This document shows positions 37,316-47,433 of a stretch of 64,000 bases of DNA, one piece after another. A program made the translations under genes and the position numbers. Every line of letters starts with the position of its first letter. The first letter of the stretch is position 1. This DNA is from Streptomyces sp. LUP47B (GTDB lineage Bacteria > Actinomycetota > Actinomycetes > Streptomycetales > Streptomycetaceae): assembly GCF_001746295.1 (NCBI RefSeq), contig NZ_MJAH01000002.1, forward strand, positions 73,485 to 137,484. The letters run 5' to 3'. The notes under the pieces were generated by a model. It was not told where the DNA came from. It searched no databases and saw only the letters and a list, made by a program, of their open reading frames with translations.

Positions 37316-38632
37316 ATGGGTTCGACGACTCGAAGACGCCGTCTGGCGTCCTTTCTCGGGGCGACCGCGCTCGCGGTCACCGCGGGCGGCGCACTGGCCT
37401 GTCCGGCCGGGGCCGCCACGAACGTGGACTTCGCCACGCACTGCATCCCGCCCGCGGTCGCGGGCATCCCGCCGATCGACGGCACCACGACGGCCGCCAT
37501 CGCCGTGGACAACACCAGCCCCAAGGTGGGCGACACCGTCACCGTGACGTACACGGTGGTCAAACCGGCCGCCAGCAACCCGACGGCCCTCGCACTGCCG
37601 GCCGACATCATGACGCCGACCGGCAAGGTCACCCTGGGCGGCGCCCAGACCGGTGCCGTGACGGTCGCCGGACCGAAGAAGAACGACCCGGTGCCGGGCA
37701 ACGGCGCCTTCCCGTCGTTCTCGATGACCGGCACCTTCAAGGTCACCGCACCCGGCGCGATCACGCTCTCGCCCGGCGACTACAACATCCACACCAGCTA
37801 CATCCTCGAACTGGACACGCCCTGCACGGTGATCACCCCGCCCGCCCCGGTCTCCGAGACGGTCACCGCGACGGACTCGAACCCCGTCAACGAGCGGGAC
37901 ATCGCGCTGGGTTCGGCCTCCGGGAAGCCCGGTGACAGCGTCACCGTCACCGGCAGCAAGTTCAGCCCGGGCGCGACGGTCACCCTGGCCGGGCGGGCCG
38001 GTGCCGCCCAGACCGCGGACACCGCCACCGCGACGGCGGACTCCTCGGGCGCGTTCAGCGGCTCGCTCGTCGTCAACGACAAGACGACGACCGGGGTCGT
38101 GGCGTACGAGGGCAGCGCGTACAGCGACGCCAAGGGGGCGGGGCCGAAGGCGTACGTCGTCATCGACGACACGCCCGTTCCCGCCGGCAGTCAGAAGGTC
38201 ACCACCACGGTGAAGGCGGGCACGCTGTCCATGTCCCAGGCCGGGGACGCCGTCAGCCTCTCGGCGGTGGACTACGGCAAGGGCGGGGCCTCGACCGGTG
38301 ACCTGAACAAGGTGACCGTTCAGGACTTCCGCGGCGGACCCGCCGGCTGGTCCCTCACCGGCAAGGTCACCGACTTCACCGGACCCGGCGCCAAGATCGA
38401 CGCCGGTGCGCTGAACTGGAGTCCCGCCTGCGCCACCAAGGCGGGCAGCCCGAGCACCTGCCAGGCCGGTTCCGCCGGCGCGGTCGGATCCTCGGGAGCG
38501 ACGCTCGCGTCCACGCCCAACGGCACGCTCACCGGCGGTGAGTTCACCGTGGACGCCGGACTCTCCCTGAACGTACCGGCGTTCACGCCTCCCGGCACGT
38601 ACTCAGGCGTTCTCACCCTCACGCTCAGCTGA
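37316..38632 (+). CDS. Secreted beta-sandwich protein with C-terminal WxL-like domain
   Basis: 438 aa. A signal peptide (GSTTRRRRLASFLGATALAVTAGGALA) precedes Ig-like beta-sandwich regions (KVGDTVTVTYTVVKP; GKPGDSVTVTGSKFSPGATVTLAG). The C-terminal ~120 residues match the WxL surface domain pattern: VQDFRGGPAGWSLTGKV with W345-S-L347, and the terminal GTYSGVLTLTLS. ATG 37316 follows GGAGGGGG by ~8 nt. WxL domains bind the cell wall non-covalently in Firmicutes. The next gene encodes a DUF916-type partner. Confidence 0.75.
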   Translation: MGSTTRRRRLASFLGATALAVTAGGALACPAGAATNVDFATHCIPPAVAGIPPIDGTTTAAIAVDNTSPKVGDTVTVTYTVVKPAASNPTALALPADIMTPTGKVTLGGAQTGAVTVAGPKKNDPVPGNGAFPSFSMTGTFKVTAPGAITLSPGDYNIHTSYILELDTPCTVITPPAPVSETVTATDSNPVNERDIALGSASGKPGDSVTVTGSKFSPGATVTLAGRAGAAQTADTATATADSSGAFSGSLVVNDKTTTGVVAYEGSAYSDAKGAGPKAYVVIDDTPVPAGSQKVTTTVKAGTLSMSQAGDAVSLSAVDYGKGGASTGDLNKVTVQDFRGGPAGWSLTGKVTDFTGPGAKIDAGALNWSPACATKAGSPSTCQAGSAGAVGSSGATLASTPNGTLTGGEFTVDAGLSLNVPAFTPPGTYSGVLTLTLS

Positions 38633-38684
38633 CCGTACGGGCGCCCGCACCCGCCCGTCCGCCGCCTCTTGGGGGTCCGCACCC

Positions 38685-39668
38685 ATGCGCAAGCTGTACG
38701 TCCTCTTCCTGAGCCTCTTCCTGGTCACGGCCGCCGCACCCGCGCACGCCGCCGACAACGGCAGCTGGTCCGTGTACCCCGCCGCCTCCCGGATCGCGGC
38801 GCGGCCCTACTTCTACCTCTCCGCCGACCCCGGGCAGACCATCGACGACAAGGTGGTCGTCACCAACAAGACCGGTCGGCCGCTGACGTTCCGGCTCTAC
38901 GCCGCCGACGCCTACAACACCGCCCGCGACGGCGGTTTCGCCGTGCGTACGGTCGCGGAGAAGCAGCGCGGGGTGGGCGTCTGGGCGAAGCCCGCGAAGA
39001 CCCGGGTGACCGTCCCGGCGCACGGCAAGGTCACCGTGCCCTTCACGCTGTCGGTGCCCGAGGGCGCCGAACCGGGCGACCATCCCGGCGCGTTGGTGGC
39101 GCTGGACGAGCGGATCGACAAGGGCGACGGCGCGGTGGCGCTCGGTGTGCAGCGGGCCGTCGCCGCGAGGATCTATCTGCGGGTGGGCGGACCGACCGTG
39201 CCCGCGATCGCCGTCGAGGACGTCCGCGTCAGCCATCACCAGCCGCTGGTACCGGGGTTGGGGGACAGCGGTGCGACGATCTCGTACACCCTGCGCAACA
39301 CCGGCAACGTGACCCTGAACCCGAAGGTGGAGCTGCGGGCGACGGGGTTGTTCGGGCGCACGCTGCTCGCCCGTGAACTCGCGCGGATCCCAGGGGAGTT
39401 GCTGCCCGGGCAGCGGGTCCGGCTGAGTGAGCCGTGGCGGGGCTCGCCGCAACTCGACTGGGGCGACGTGAAGCTGACGGCCAGCGCGAAGGACACGCGG
39501 GAGTCGGCGAGCGCGAGTTTCTTTGCCTTGCCGTGGTTGGTTGCCGTTGTTGTGTTGGTGGCGTTGATGGTGGGCGGGGGGGTGTGGGTTCGTTTGCGGG
39601 TGCGGGCCGGTGGGGGCTGGTCGCGCCCCGCGGCGGAGCCGCACATCGATGCAGCCCCGCGCCCCTAA
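38685..39668 (+). CDS. DUF916/WxL-interacting-protein-like membrane-anchored surface protein
   Basis: 327 aa. A signal peptide (MRKLYVLFLSLFLVTAAAPAHA) is followed by a DUF916-type region (WSVYPAASRIAARPYFYLSADPGQTIDDKVVVTNKTGRPLTFRLYAADAY...), a second beta domain (ISYTLRNTGNVTLNPKVELR) and a C-terminal membrane helix (residues ~283-303). This order (peptidoglycan-binding domain, second domain, TM) is that of Firmicute WxL-interacting proteins. The last 18 residues are encoded by a copy of the intergenic hairpin element, so the natural C-terminus was probably shorter. Follows the WxL-like gene by 52 bp. Confidence 0.8.
   Translation: MRKLYVLFLSLFLVTAAAPAHAADNGSWSVYPAASRIAARPYFYLSADPGQTIDDKVVVTNKTGRPLTFRLYAADAYNTARDGGFAVRTVAEKQRGVGVWAKPAKTRVTVPAHGKVTVPFTLSVPEGAEPGDHPGALVALDERIDKGDGAVALGVQRAVAARIYLRVGGPTVPAIAVEDVRVSHHQPLVPGLGDSGATISYTLRNTGNVTLNPKVELRATGLFGRTLLARELARIPGELLPGQRVRLSEPWRGSPQLDWGDVKLTASAKDTRESASASFFALPWLVAVVVLVALMVGGGVWVRLRVRAGGGWSRPAAEPHIDAAPRP
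39613..39666 (+). repeat. Nested-hairpin element copy 5, inside the CDS 3' end
   Basis: Stem GGGGCTG (39613-39619)/CAGCCCC (39652-39658), inner GCGGC/GCCGC hairpin, terminal GCGCCCCT. It has one base fewer than the other copies (CGCGCCCCGCGG versus CGCGCCCACGCGG). Its final T is the first base of the TAA stop of the DUF916-like gene. It lies between that gene and convergent glnK. Confidence 0.85.
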
Positions 39669-39688
39669 GCCCTCCCGCGTCCCTCGCT

Positions 39689-41334
<1,646 letters not shown>

Positions 41335-41508
41335 GGGGGTCTCCAACGAGGTGGGGGCTCGTCAGAGGGTCACCGGCGCGCGTTTCCTGTTGTGTACGAG
41401 GGTGTTTCCGTCGTGTTTCATTGCGCTTGGGTTTCCGGAAGCTCACGGTCGGGCCGGTGTGCGGGCGCCTGTGCGGCGGGGCTCTGTGGATCAGGGAGAA
41501 TGGGGCGC

Positions 41509-42468
41509 ATGAGCGTTCGCAGTCAGTCATCCGAGCCGCCGGCGTCGTCGCCGGCACCCCACCGCGCCGGCTTCGCCTGCTTCGTGGGCCGCCCCAACGC
41601 GGGCAAGTCCACCCTTACGAACGCTCTGGTCGGCCAGAAGGTGGCGATCACCGCGAACCAGCCGCAGACCACGCGGCACACGGTACGCGGAATCGTGCAC
41701 CGGCCCGAGGCCCAGCTGATCCTGGTGGACACCCCCGGACTGCACAAGCCGCGCACGCTGCTGGGGGAGCGTCTGAACGACGTCGTACGCACCACGTGGG
41801 CCGAGGTCGACGTGATCGGCTTCTGTCTGCCGGCGAACGAGAAGCTCGGGCCCGGTGACCGTTTCATCGCGAAGGAACTGGCGGGGATCAAGAAGTCCCC
41901 GAAGGTCGCGATCATCACCAAGACGGACCTGGTCGACTCCAAGACCCTCGCCGAGCAGCTGATCGCCGTCGACCTGCTCGGCAAGGAGCTGGGCATCGAG
42001 TGGGCAGAGATCGTCCCGGTCTCGGCGACCGCGAACAAGCAGGTCGACCTGCTGGCGGACCTGCTGATCCCGATGCTTCCCGAGGGGCCCGCGCTCTACC
42101 CCGAGGGCGACCTCACCGACGAGCCCGAGCAGGTCATGATCGCGGAACTGATCCGCGAGGCCGCGCTGGAGGGCGTCCGCGACGAGCTCCCGCACTCCAT
42201 CGCGGTGGTCGTCGAGGAGATGCTTCCCCGCGAGGACCGTCCCGCCGACAAGCCCCTCCTCGACATCCATGCCTTCGTCTACATCGAGCGCCCCAGCCAG
42301 AAGGGCATCATCATCGGCCCCAAGGGCAAGCGCCTGAAGGAGGTCGGCATCAAGTCACGCAAACAGATCGAGGCACTCCTCGGCACGCCGGTCTTCCTGG
42401 ACCTGCACGTCAAGGTGGCCAAGGACTGGCAGCGGGATCCCCGGCAGTTGCGGAAGCTGGGGTTCTAG
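41509..42468 (+). CDS. era: GTPase Era
   Basis: 319-aa ribosome-assembly GTPase for the 30S subunit. G1 is GRPNAGKST, G3 is DTPGLHKP, G4 is TKTD, and the C-terminal KH domain has IYIERPSQKGIIIGPKG-type GxxG. ATG 41509 is preceded by GAGAAT (41496-41501) with 7 nt between, suggesting a leaderless message; a weak GGGAG also lies at 41494-41498. It converges on an XRE gene across a three-hairpin repeat. Confidence 0.95.
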   Translation: MSVRSQSSEPPASSPAPHRAGFACFVGRPNAGKSTLTNALVGQKVAITANQPQTTRHTVRGIVHRPEAQLILVDTPGLHKPRTLLGERLNDVVRTTWAEVDVIGFCLPANEKLGPGDRFIAKELAGIKKSPKVAIITKTDLVDSKTLAEQLIAVDLLGKELGIEWAEIVPVSATANKQVDLLADLLIPMLPEGPALYPEGDLTDEPEQVMIAELIREAALEGVRDELPHSIAVVVEEMLPREDRPADKPLLDIHAFVYIERPSQKGIIIGPKGKRLKEVGIKSRKQIEALLGTPVFLDLHVKVAKDWQRDPRQLRKLGF

Positions 42469-42503
42469 GGTCTTCGCCCCCGCCGCCCTTACCCGTCCCG
42501 TCC

Positions 42504-42565
42504 CTGGGGGCTGCGCCCCCAGACCCCCATCGGCCCGAAGGGCCCCGTCCTCACATGCCGGACGG
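42504..42565. repeat. Three-hairpin intergenic repeat
   Basis: Three successive perfect stems: CTGGGGGC-TGC-GCCCCCAG (42504-42522), GGCCC-GAA-GGGCC (42532-42544) and CCGTCC-N9-GGACGG (42545-42565). This order resembles a repeat I recall as widespread downstream of Streptomyces genes. It lies between convergent era and the XRE gene, a likely bidirectional terminator. Confidence 0.8.
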
Positions 42566-42601
42566 GCTGAAATCGGCGGCGTAGGCGAGGAAGACTCCTC
42601 G

Positions 42602-43480
42602 TCAGATCTCGTGGATCGGTTCGTGCGGGGTCAGATCCTGCAAGCCCACCACCCGCAGCAGCTGCAGCCGCTCGTACGCCTCCGTCCCCGGGCGGGCCGT
42701 GTGGACCACCAGGAGGTGGCGGTGTTCGTGGCTGACCATGACCTCGCAGTCGAGTTCCAGTAGGCCGACCACGGGGTGCACGAAGCGTTTCGTCGCCTTG
42801 TCGCGCTGGGACACCTCGTGTTCGTCCCACAGGCGCGCGAACTCCTCGCTGGCCGCACGGAGTTCGGCCACCAGCGCGGTCGGTTCCGGATCGTCGGGGC
42901 GGGCCGCGGCCACCGCGCGCAGGGTGGCGACCTGGGTGCGCGCGTGGTCCGCTAGGTCCTCCTCGGGGAAGAGCGTGCGCGCGGTCGGGTCCAGGAAGAA
43001 ACGCCGGACCAGGTTGCGTTCGCGGCGCGGGCGGGACATCGCGTCGCCCACCAGGGCCCTGGCCATCGCGTTCTGCGCCAGCACCTCGCCGCAGTCGTTC
43101 ACCACCTGCGCCGGGGTGTCGTGCAGCCGGTCCAGGATCAGCAGCAGCCCCGGACGGACGTGCGCGGACGCCGTCTCGCGGCGCGGGGGCTCCTCGCCGG
43201 TCAGGTGGAACAGATGGTCCTGCTCCACGTCGGTCAGGCGCAGCGCCCGGGCCAGCGCGCTCAGCATCTGACGGGACGGGCGCGGGCCACGGGACTGCTC
43301 GAGACGCGTGTAGTAGTCCACCGACATCCCCGCCAGCTGCGCCACCTCCTCGCGGCGCAGACCGGGCGTGCGGCGCCGGGCGCCCGGCGCCAGACCCACG
43401 TCGGACGGGTTCAGCCGGGCGCGGCCACGGCGCAGGAAGTCGGCGAGTTCGGCTCGGTTCACCCCTCCAGCGTGCGGCAC
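42602..43480 (-). CDS. XRE-family regulator with MmyB-like ligand-binding domain
   Basis: 292 aa, similar in layout to the regulator at 35222-36091. The HTH is in RRTPGLRREEVAQLAGMSVDYYTRLEQSRG, followed by an MmyB-like domain (residues ~105-280) containing FLDPTARTLFPEE and HPVVGLLELDCEVM. GTG 43480 gives the longest frame; GTG 43462 (18 bp downstream) is also possible. It is divergent from the epimerase gene, which it likely regulates; such pairs with short-chain oxidoreductases are common. Confidence 0.88.
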   Translation of the reverse strand: MPHAGGVNRAELADFLRRGRARLNPSDVGLAPGARRRTPGLRREEVAQLAGMSVDYYTRLEQSRGPRPSRQMLSALARALRLTDVEQDHLFHLTGEEPPRRETASAHVRPGLLLILDRLHDTPAQVVNDCGEVLAQNAMARALVGDAMSRPRRERNLVRRFFLDPTARTLFPEEDLADHARTQVATLRAVAAARPDDPEPTALVAELRAASEEFARLWDEHEVSQRDKATKRFVHPVVGLLELDCEVMVSHEHRHLLVVHTARPGTEAYERLQLLRVVGLQDLTPHEPIHEI

Positions 43481-43580
43481 CGCGTCCGGCTTATCCAGGG
43501 TCTGCCGATCCCCCGATCAAGAGGTCTCTCCCGGTGCCCGCGCGGTCGTTCCACGCTGGTCCGGACGAGAGGAGCACAAC

Positions 43581-44435
43581 ATGCTGACTTTGGTGACAGG
43601 TACGACGGGACAGGTCGGCCGGCGCTTCGTGCCGAGGCTGCTGGCGCAGTCCCGGCCGGGGGAGCGGGTACGGGTGCTGGTGCGGGACACGGCCCGCGGT
43701 GAGCCGTTCGCCGAACTGGGCGCCGAGGTCGTCGTGGGAGATCTGCGCGACACCGACGTCCTCGGCAAGGCCGTCGCGGGCGCCGACGCGGTCGTGAACG
43801 TGGCCGCGGCCTTCCGCGGAGTGCCGGACGAGGAGGCCTGGGCCGTCAACCGCGACGCGGCCGTGGAGCTGGGCCGTGCCGCGGTGGCCTCCGGTGTTCG
43901 GCGGTTCGTGCAGGTCAGCACCGGTCTGGTGTACGGCGAGGGGCGGGGGCGCCCGGTGACGGAGGAGGACGAGAGTCGGCCCGGCGGTTCCATGTGGGGT
44001 GCCTATCCCGCGTCCAAGGCGGAGGCCGAACGGGAGCTGTTCGCGCTGGAGGGGCTCGACGTGCGGGTCGGGCGGCTTCCCTTCGTCTACGGCGAGGGAG
44101 ATCCGCATCTCGCCCAGTCCCTGATGTGGGCGAAGAACTGGGCGTCGGCCCAGCGGCTGCACGTGGGGCACCATGTGGATGTGGCCCAGGGGTTGTTGCG
44201 GATCCTGCATGCGCCGGGGATCTCGGGGCGGGTGTACAACATCGCCGACGACGCGCCTGTGACGGCGGTGGAGTTGCATCAGCTCAACGGGGCCGAGATC
44301 CCGGGCGAGTTGTACGAGCGGGTGGATCCCGATCCGTGGCTGGTGATCATGTCCACGGGGCGGATTCGGCGGGAGCTGGGGTATCGGCCGGTGTATCCGT
44401 CGGTTTATGCGGCTCGGGAGGCCGGGGCGCTGTAA
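43581..44435 (+). CDS. NAD-dependent epimerase/dehydratase family protein
   Basis: 284-aa extended SDR. The N-terminal nucleotide-binding motif TGTTGQVGRRF and the active-site segment ending YPASK (YxxxK) are present, with STGLVYGEG preceding. Probably uses NAD(P) and acts on a sugar nucleotide or small carbonyl compound. ATG 43581 has GAGAGGAG ~7 nt upstream. It is divergent from the XRE regulator and converges on an MFS gene across repeat copy 6. Confidence 0.88.
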   Translation: MLTLVTGTTGQVGRRFVPRLLAQSRPGERVRVLVRDTARGEPFAELGAEVVVGDLRDTDVLGKAVAGADAVVNVAAAFRGVPDEEAWAVNRDAAVELGRAAVASGVRRFVQVSTGLVYGEGRGRPVTEEDESRPGGSMWGAYPASKAEAERELFALEGLDVRVGRLPFVYGEGDPHLAQSLMWAKNWASAQRLHVGHHVDVAQGLLRILHAPGISGRVYNIADDAPVTAVELHQLNGAEIPGELYERVDPDPWLVIMSTGRIRRELGYRPVYPSVYAAREAGAL

Positions 44436-44466
44436 CTCTCGGCCGGTTGTCGTCTGCGGGTCCGTT

Positions 44467-44521
44467 GTGGCTGGTCGCGCCCACGCGGCGGAGCCGCACA
44501 TCGACACAGTCCCGCGCCCCT
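44467..44521 (+). repeat. Nested-hairpin element, copy 6
   Basis: Same order as copy 1, with GTGGCTG replacing GGGGCTG and CAGTCCC replacing CAGCCCC, so the outer stem is weaker. The inner GCGGC/GCCGC hairpin is intact. Located in the 94-bp gap between the convergent epimerase and MFS genes. Confidence 0.85.
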
Positions 44522-44529
44522 GGGGAAAC

Positions 44530-45768
44530 CTAGTCAACGCCCCTTATACGGCCCACCAGCACCGCTCCCGCCAGACCCACCACCGCCGCCACCCCGTACA
44601 GCACCCGGTATCCCCCCAGGTGCGTGACGATCGGTGCGGCGATGGCGGGGGCGGCCACCTGGGGGAGGGCGTTGGCCACGTTGATGACGCCCAGGTCCTT
44701 GCCCCGGTCGAGAGCCGTCGGCAGGACGTCCGTCATCAGGGCGAAGTCGACCGACATGAACACCCCGAGGCCCACCCCCAGCAGCGCCGCCACGACGATC
44801 GCGCTCGGCCAGGTCTGCCACACCGCGAGCACTCCCGTGGCCACCGCCATCAGCACCCCGGACCAGCGCACGAAAGGCTTGCGGCGCCCCACCCGGTCCG
44901 ACCAGACGCCGCCCACCACGACCGTGGCCAGCAGCGCCACGCTGTCCACCGCGGTCAGGATCAGCACGCCCCGCTCGGGGTCGTCGTAGTGCAGGCGGTC
45001 CCGCAGGTAGTACAGCAAATACAGAAGCACCAGCGCGTTGCTGAGGTTGATCAGGAAGCGGGTCAGCCAGGCCCAGGCGAAGTCGGGGTGGCGGCGGGGA
45101 CTCAGCCAGAAGCCGCGCGCGAACGACCGCCACGACCAGGCGGGGCGGTCCGCCGCAGCCAGCCGGAGATCCCGGTGGCGCAGCACGTACGGCAGCACCC
45201 CCGCCAGCGTGAACACCGCGCACGCGGCATAGCCCGCCGCGATCCCGCCCGCCGCTGTCGCCAGCCCCGTGCCGACGACCGCGCCCAGGATCTGCGCCGC
45301 CCCGATCCAGCCGCCCACCGCGCCCCGCTGGAGCCGCGGCACCCGGTCCGGCACGGCCGCCGTGACCGCAGCGAAGGCCGCGTTCAGGGTCAGCTGGACC
45401 AGACACCAACCGAGCGTCATGACCCACAGGCCACCCGCCCCGCCGAGCACCAGCAACGACAGCGCGCCGCCCGCCGCACCGGCCACGATCCAGGGGCTAC
45501 GGCGACCCTGGCGGGCGGTGGTCCGGTCCGACAGCGCGCCGAAGAACGGGTTCGCCGCCAGCGACACCACCGCGCCCACCCCGGTCACCCAGGCCAGCAG
45601 CGTCTCCTTCGACATGCCGGTGCCGGGGGCGAAGTCCTCCGCCTGCCGGGCCAGCAGGATCTGCAGCGGGCCGTACCAGCCCACCCAGATCGCCACGTTG
45701 GCGAGGGAGAGGGACGCCGCCCAGCCCTTGCCGACGCGCTCGACGGGCTCCGAGAGAGCCGTGCTCAC
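44530..45768 (-). CDS. MFS transporter linked to beta-glucosidase
   Basis: 412-aa transporter with about 12 hydrophobic segments, beginning SLANVAIWVGWYGPLQILLA, with GALSDRTTARQGRRSPW as the loop 2-3 motif. GTG 45768 overlaps the beta-glucosidase stop by 4 bp (GTGA), so it is translationally coupled as the second gene. Import of a beta-glucoside or disaccharide for the GH1 enzyme is a reasonable inference. Confidence 0.88.
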   Translation of the reverse strand: MSTALSEPVERVGKGWAASLSLANVAIWVGWYGPLQILLARQAEDFAPGTGMSKETLLAWVTGVGAVVSLAANPFFGALSDRTTARQGRRSPWIVAGAAGGALSLLVLGGAGGLWVMTLGWCLVQLTLNAAFAAVTAAVPDRVPRLQRGAVGGWIGAAQILGAVVGTGLATAAGGIAAGYAACAVFTLAGVLPYVLRHRDLRLAAADRPAWSWRSFARGFWLSPRRHPDFAWAWLTRFLINLSNALVLLYLLYYLRDRLHYDDPERGVLILTAVDSVALLATVVVGGVWSDRVGRRKPFVRWSGVLMAVATGVLAVWQTWPSAIVVAALLGVGLGVFMSVDFALMTDVLPTALDRGKDLGVINVANALPQVAAPAIAAPIVTHLGGYRVLYGVAAVVGLAGAVLVGRIRGVD

Positions 45769-47087
45769 CTCTGAGCCCGGAGCAGCTCCTGAAACCACGC
45801 GTACGACGCCTTCGGGGTCCTGGCCAGCGTCTCGAAGTCGACGTGCACCAGCCCGAACCGGCGGGCGTACCCCTCCGCCCACTCGAAGTTGTCCATCAGC
45901 GACCACACGAAGTACCCGCGCACGTCCACGCCTGCCTCGACCGCCTGGTGCAGCGCGCGGATGTGGCCGTCCAGGTAGGCGATCCGGGCCTGGTCGTCGA
46001 CCCCCTCGTAGGAGCAGCCGTTCTCCGTGATGACGACGGGCGGGAGCCGGTCGCCATAGCGATCGTGGAAGGCGGTGAGGAGTTCCGTGAGCCCCTCCGG
46101 GACCACCGGCCAGCCGAAGTCCGTCACCGGTACGTTCTCGATCTCCTGGACGGAGAAGGGGAGTTCGGCGGGAATCGTCAGACCGCCGAACTCGATGTCC
46201 TCGCCCTGCGGGGCGCCCACGCGGGTCGGGGCGTAGTAGTTGACGCCGTAGAAGTCCAGCGGCTCACTGATGAGTTTGAGGTCGGCGGCGACGTCACCCG
46301 GCATCAACTCGCCCAGTCCCGAAGGGTATTCACCCAGCAGGACCGGGTCGGCGAACAGCCGGTTCAGCAGCAGGTCGTAGAAGTCCGCCGCCTCCAGGTC
46401 CGGTTGCTCCTGGGAGGCCGGCCACGTGGGCCCGTGCGAGTTGGCGATCCCGATGTCCGTGGCACCGGACGCGCGCAGTGCCTGCACGGCCAGGCCATGG
46501 CCCAGGAGTTGGTGGTGGGCGACGGGCAGCGCGTCGAACATCAGCTTCTTGCCCGGGGCGTGGGCACCGAGCGCGTGGCCGAACAGGGTGTGTTCGGCGG
46601 GCTCGTTGAGAGTGATCCACTTCTTGACGCGGTCGCCGAGACGGTCGGCCACCAGGGACACGTACTCGGCGAACCGGGACGCGGTGTCCCGCTCCAGCCA
46701 GCCGCCCTTCTCGTGCAACGCCACCGGCAGGTCCCAGTGGAAGAGCGTCGGGACCGGACGTACGCCCGCCGCGACCAGTTCGTCCACGAGCCGGTCGTAG
46801 AAGTCGAGACCGCCCTCGGAGCGCACCCGCGGCCAGGAGATCGAGAAGCGGTACGCGTCCACGCCCAGGCCGGCCAGCAGGGCGACGTCCTCGCGGTAGC
46901 GGTGGTAGTGGTCGCAGGCCACCGCCGCCGTCGAGCCGTCCTTCACCCGTCCCGGTTCGGCCGTGAAGGTGTCCCACACGGACTGCTCACGCTCGTCCAC
47001 CGCGCCCTCGATCTGATGGGCCGAGGTCGAGACGCCCCACAGGAAGCCGGCCGGGAACTGGGGGAGGGGATGCTCTTGAGTCGCCAT
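45765..47087 (-). CDS. GH1 family beta-glucosidase
   Basis: 440-aa cytosolic retaining beta-glucosidase. FPAGFLWGVSTSAHQIEGA is the N-terminal GH1 signature; the acid/base Glu is in ITLNEP and the nucleophile Glu in VITENG. ATG 47087 is preferred, with AAGGA about 11 nt upstream; an in-frame ATG at 47099 has no usable ribosome site. The palindrome at 47100-47117 overlaps its translation initiation region. First gene of a coupled pair with the MFS transporter. Confidence 0.94.
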   Translation of the reverse strand: MATQEHPLPQFPAGFLWGVSTSAHQIEGAVDEREQSVWDTFTAEPGRVKDGSTAAVACDHYHRYREDVALLAGLGVDAYRFSISWPRVRSEGGLDFYDRLVDELVAAGVRPVPTLFHWDLPVALHEKGGWLERDTASRFAEYVSLVADRLGDRVKKWITLNEPAEHTLFGHALGAHAPGKKLMFDALPVAHHQLLGHGLAVQALRASGATDIGIANSHGPTWPASQEQPDLEAADFYDLLLNRLFADPVLLGEYPSGLGELMPGDVAADLKLISEPLDFYGVNYYAPTRVGAPQGEDIEFGGLTIPAELPFSVQEIENVPVTDFGWPVVPEGLTELLTAFHDRYGDRLPPVVITENGCSYEGVDDQARIAYLDGHIRALHQAVEAGVDVRGYFVWSLMDNFEWAEGYARRFGLVHVDFETLARTPKASYAWFQELLRAQR

Positions 47088-47099
47088 GCGCCGGATCAT

Positions 47100-47117
47100 C
47101 CTTACCGGTGGGTAAGG
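47100..47117 (-). promoter_or_regulatory. Palindrome over the beta-glucosidase initiation region
   Basis: CCTTACC-N4-GGTAAGG is a perfect 7-bp inverted repeat. It sits 13-30 nt upstream of the GH1 start, and its proximal arm contains the AAGGA ribosome site. It could be a repressor operator or an RNA hairpin that hides the ribosome site. Confidence 0.65.
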
Positions 47118-47145
47118 AAGTCAACGGGCAGGCGTGAACAAGCAG

Positions 47146-47412
47146 TTACGCGCCCTCTTTGAGCACTTTCGAAATCAGTTCCCGCTGCTCCTCCGTCAGC
47201 CGGGGGTCGGCCGCGTACACCGTCCTGCCGTCCACGGTGATCTCGTAACTGAAGCCGTCCGGAACCCCGACGGGCCTGGTGCCCCGGCCGGCGGCGAGAG
47301 CCTTCTCGGCCAGGGCCCGCCATTCGTGGGCATCGGGCCGCCCGGAGGTGTCGACCTCCTTGTGCCGCTCGATGCCCGCGAACCCGCCCGTGCGCCGCAC
47401 CTGAATACGCAT
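47146..47412 (-). CDS. Emfourin-type protealysin inhibitor
   Basis: 88 aa. It starts MRIQVRRTGGFAGIERHKEVDT and ends with ADPRLTEEQRELISKVLKEGA, matching my recollection of the emfourin (M4in) family, small slow-binding inhibitors of protealysin-like M4 peptidases. It follows the M4 peptidase gene by 21 bp on the same strand, the order known for the protealysin-emfourin operon. No signal peptide, so both are made in the cytosol. Confidence 0.82.
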   Translation of the reverse strand: MRIQVRRTGGFAGIERHKEVDTSGRPDAHEWRALAEKALAAGRGTRPVGVPDGFSYEITVDGRTVYAADPRLTEEQRELISKVLKEGA

Positions 47413-47433
47413 GGGTCCCTGTCTAGTACGGAC

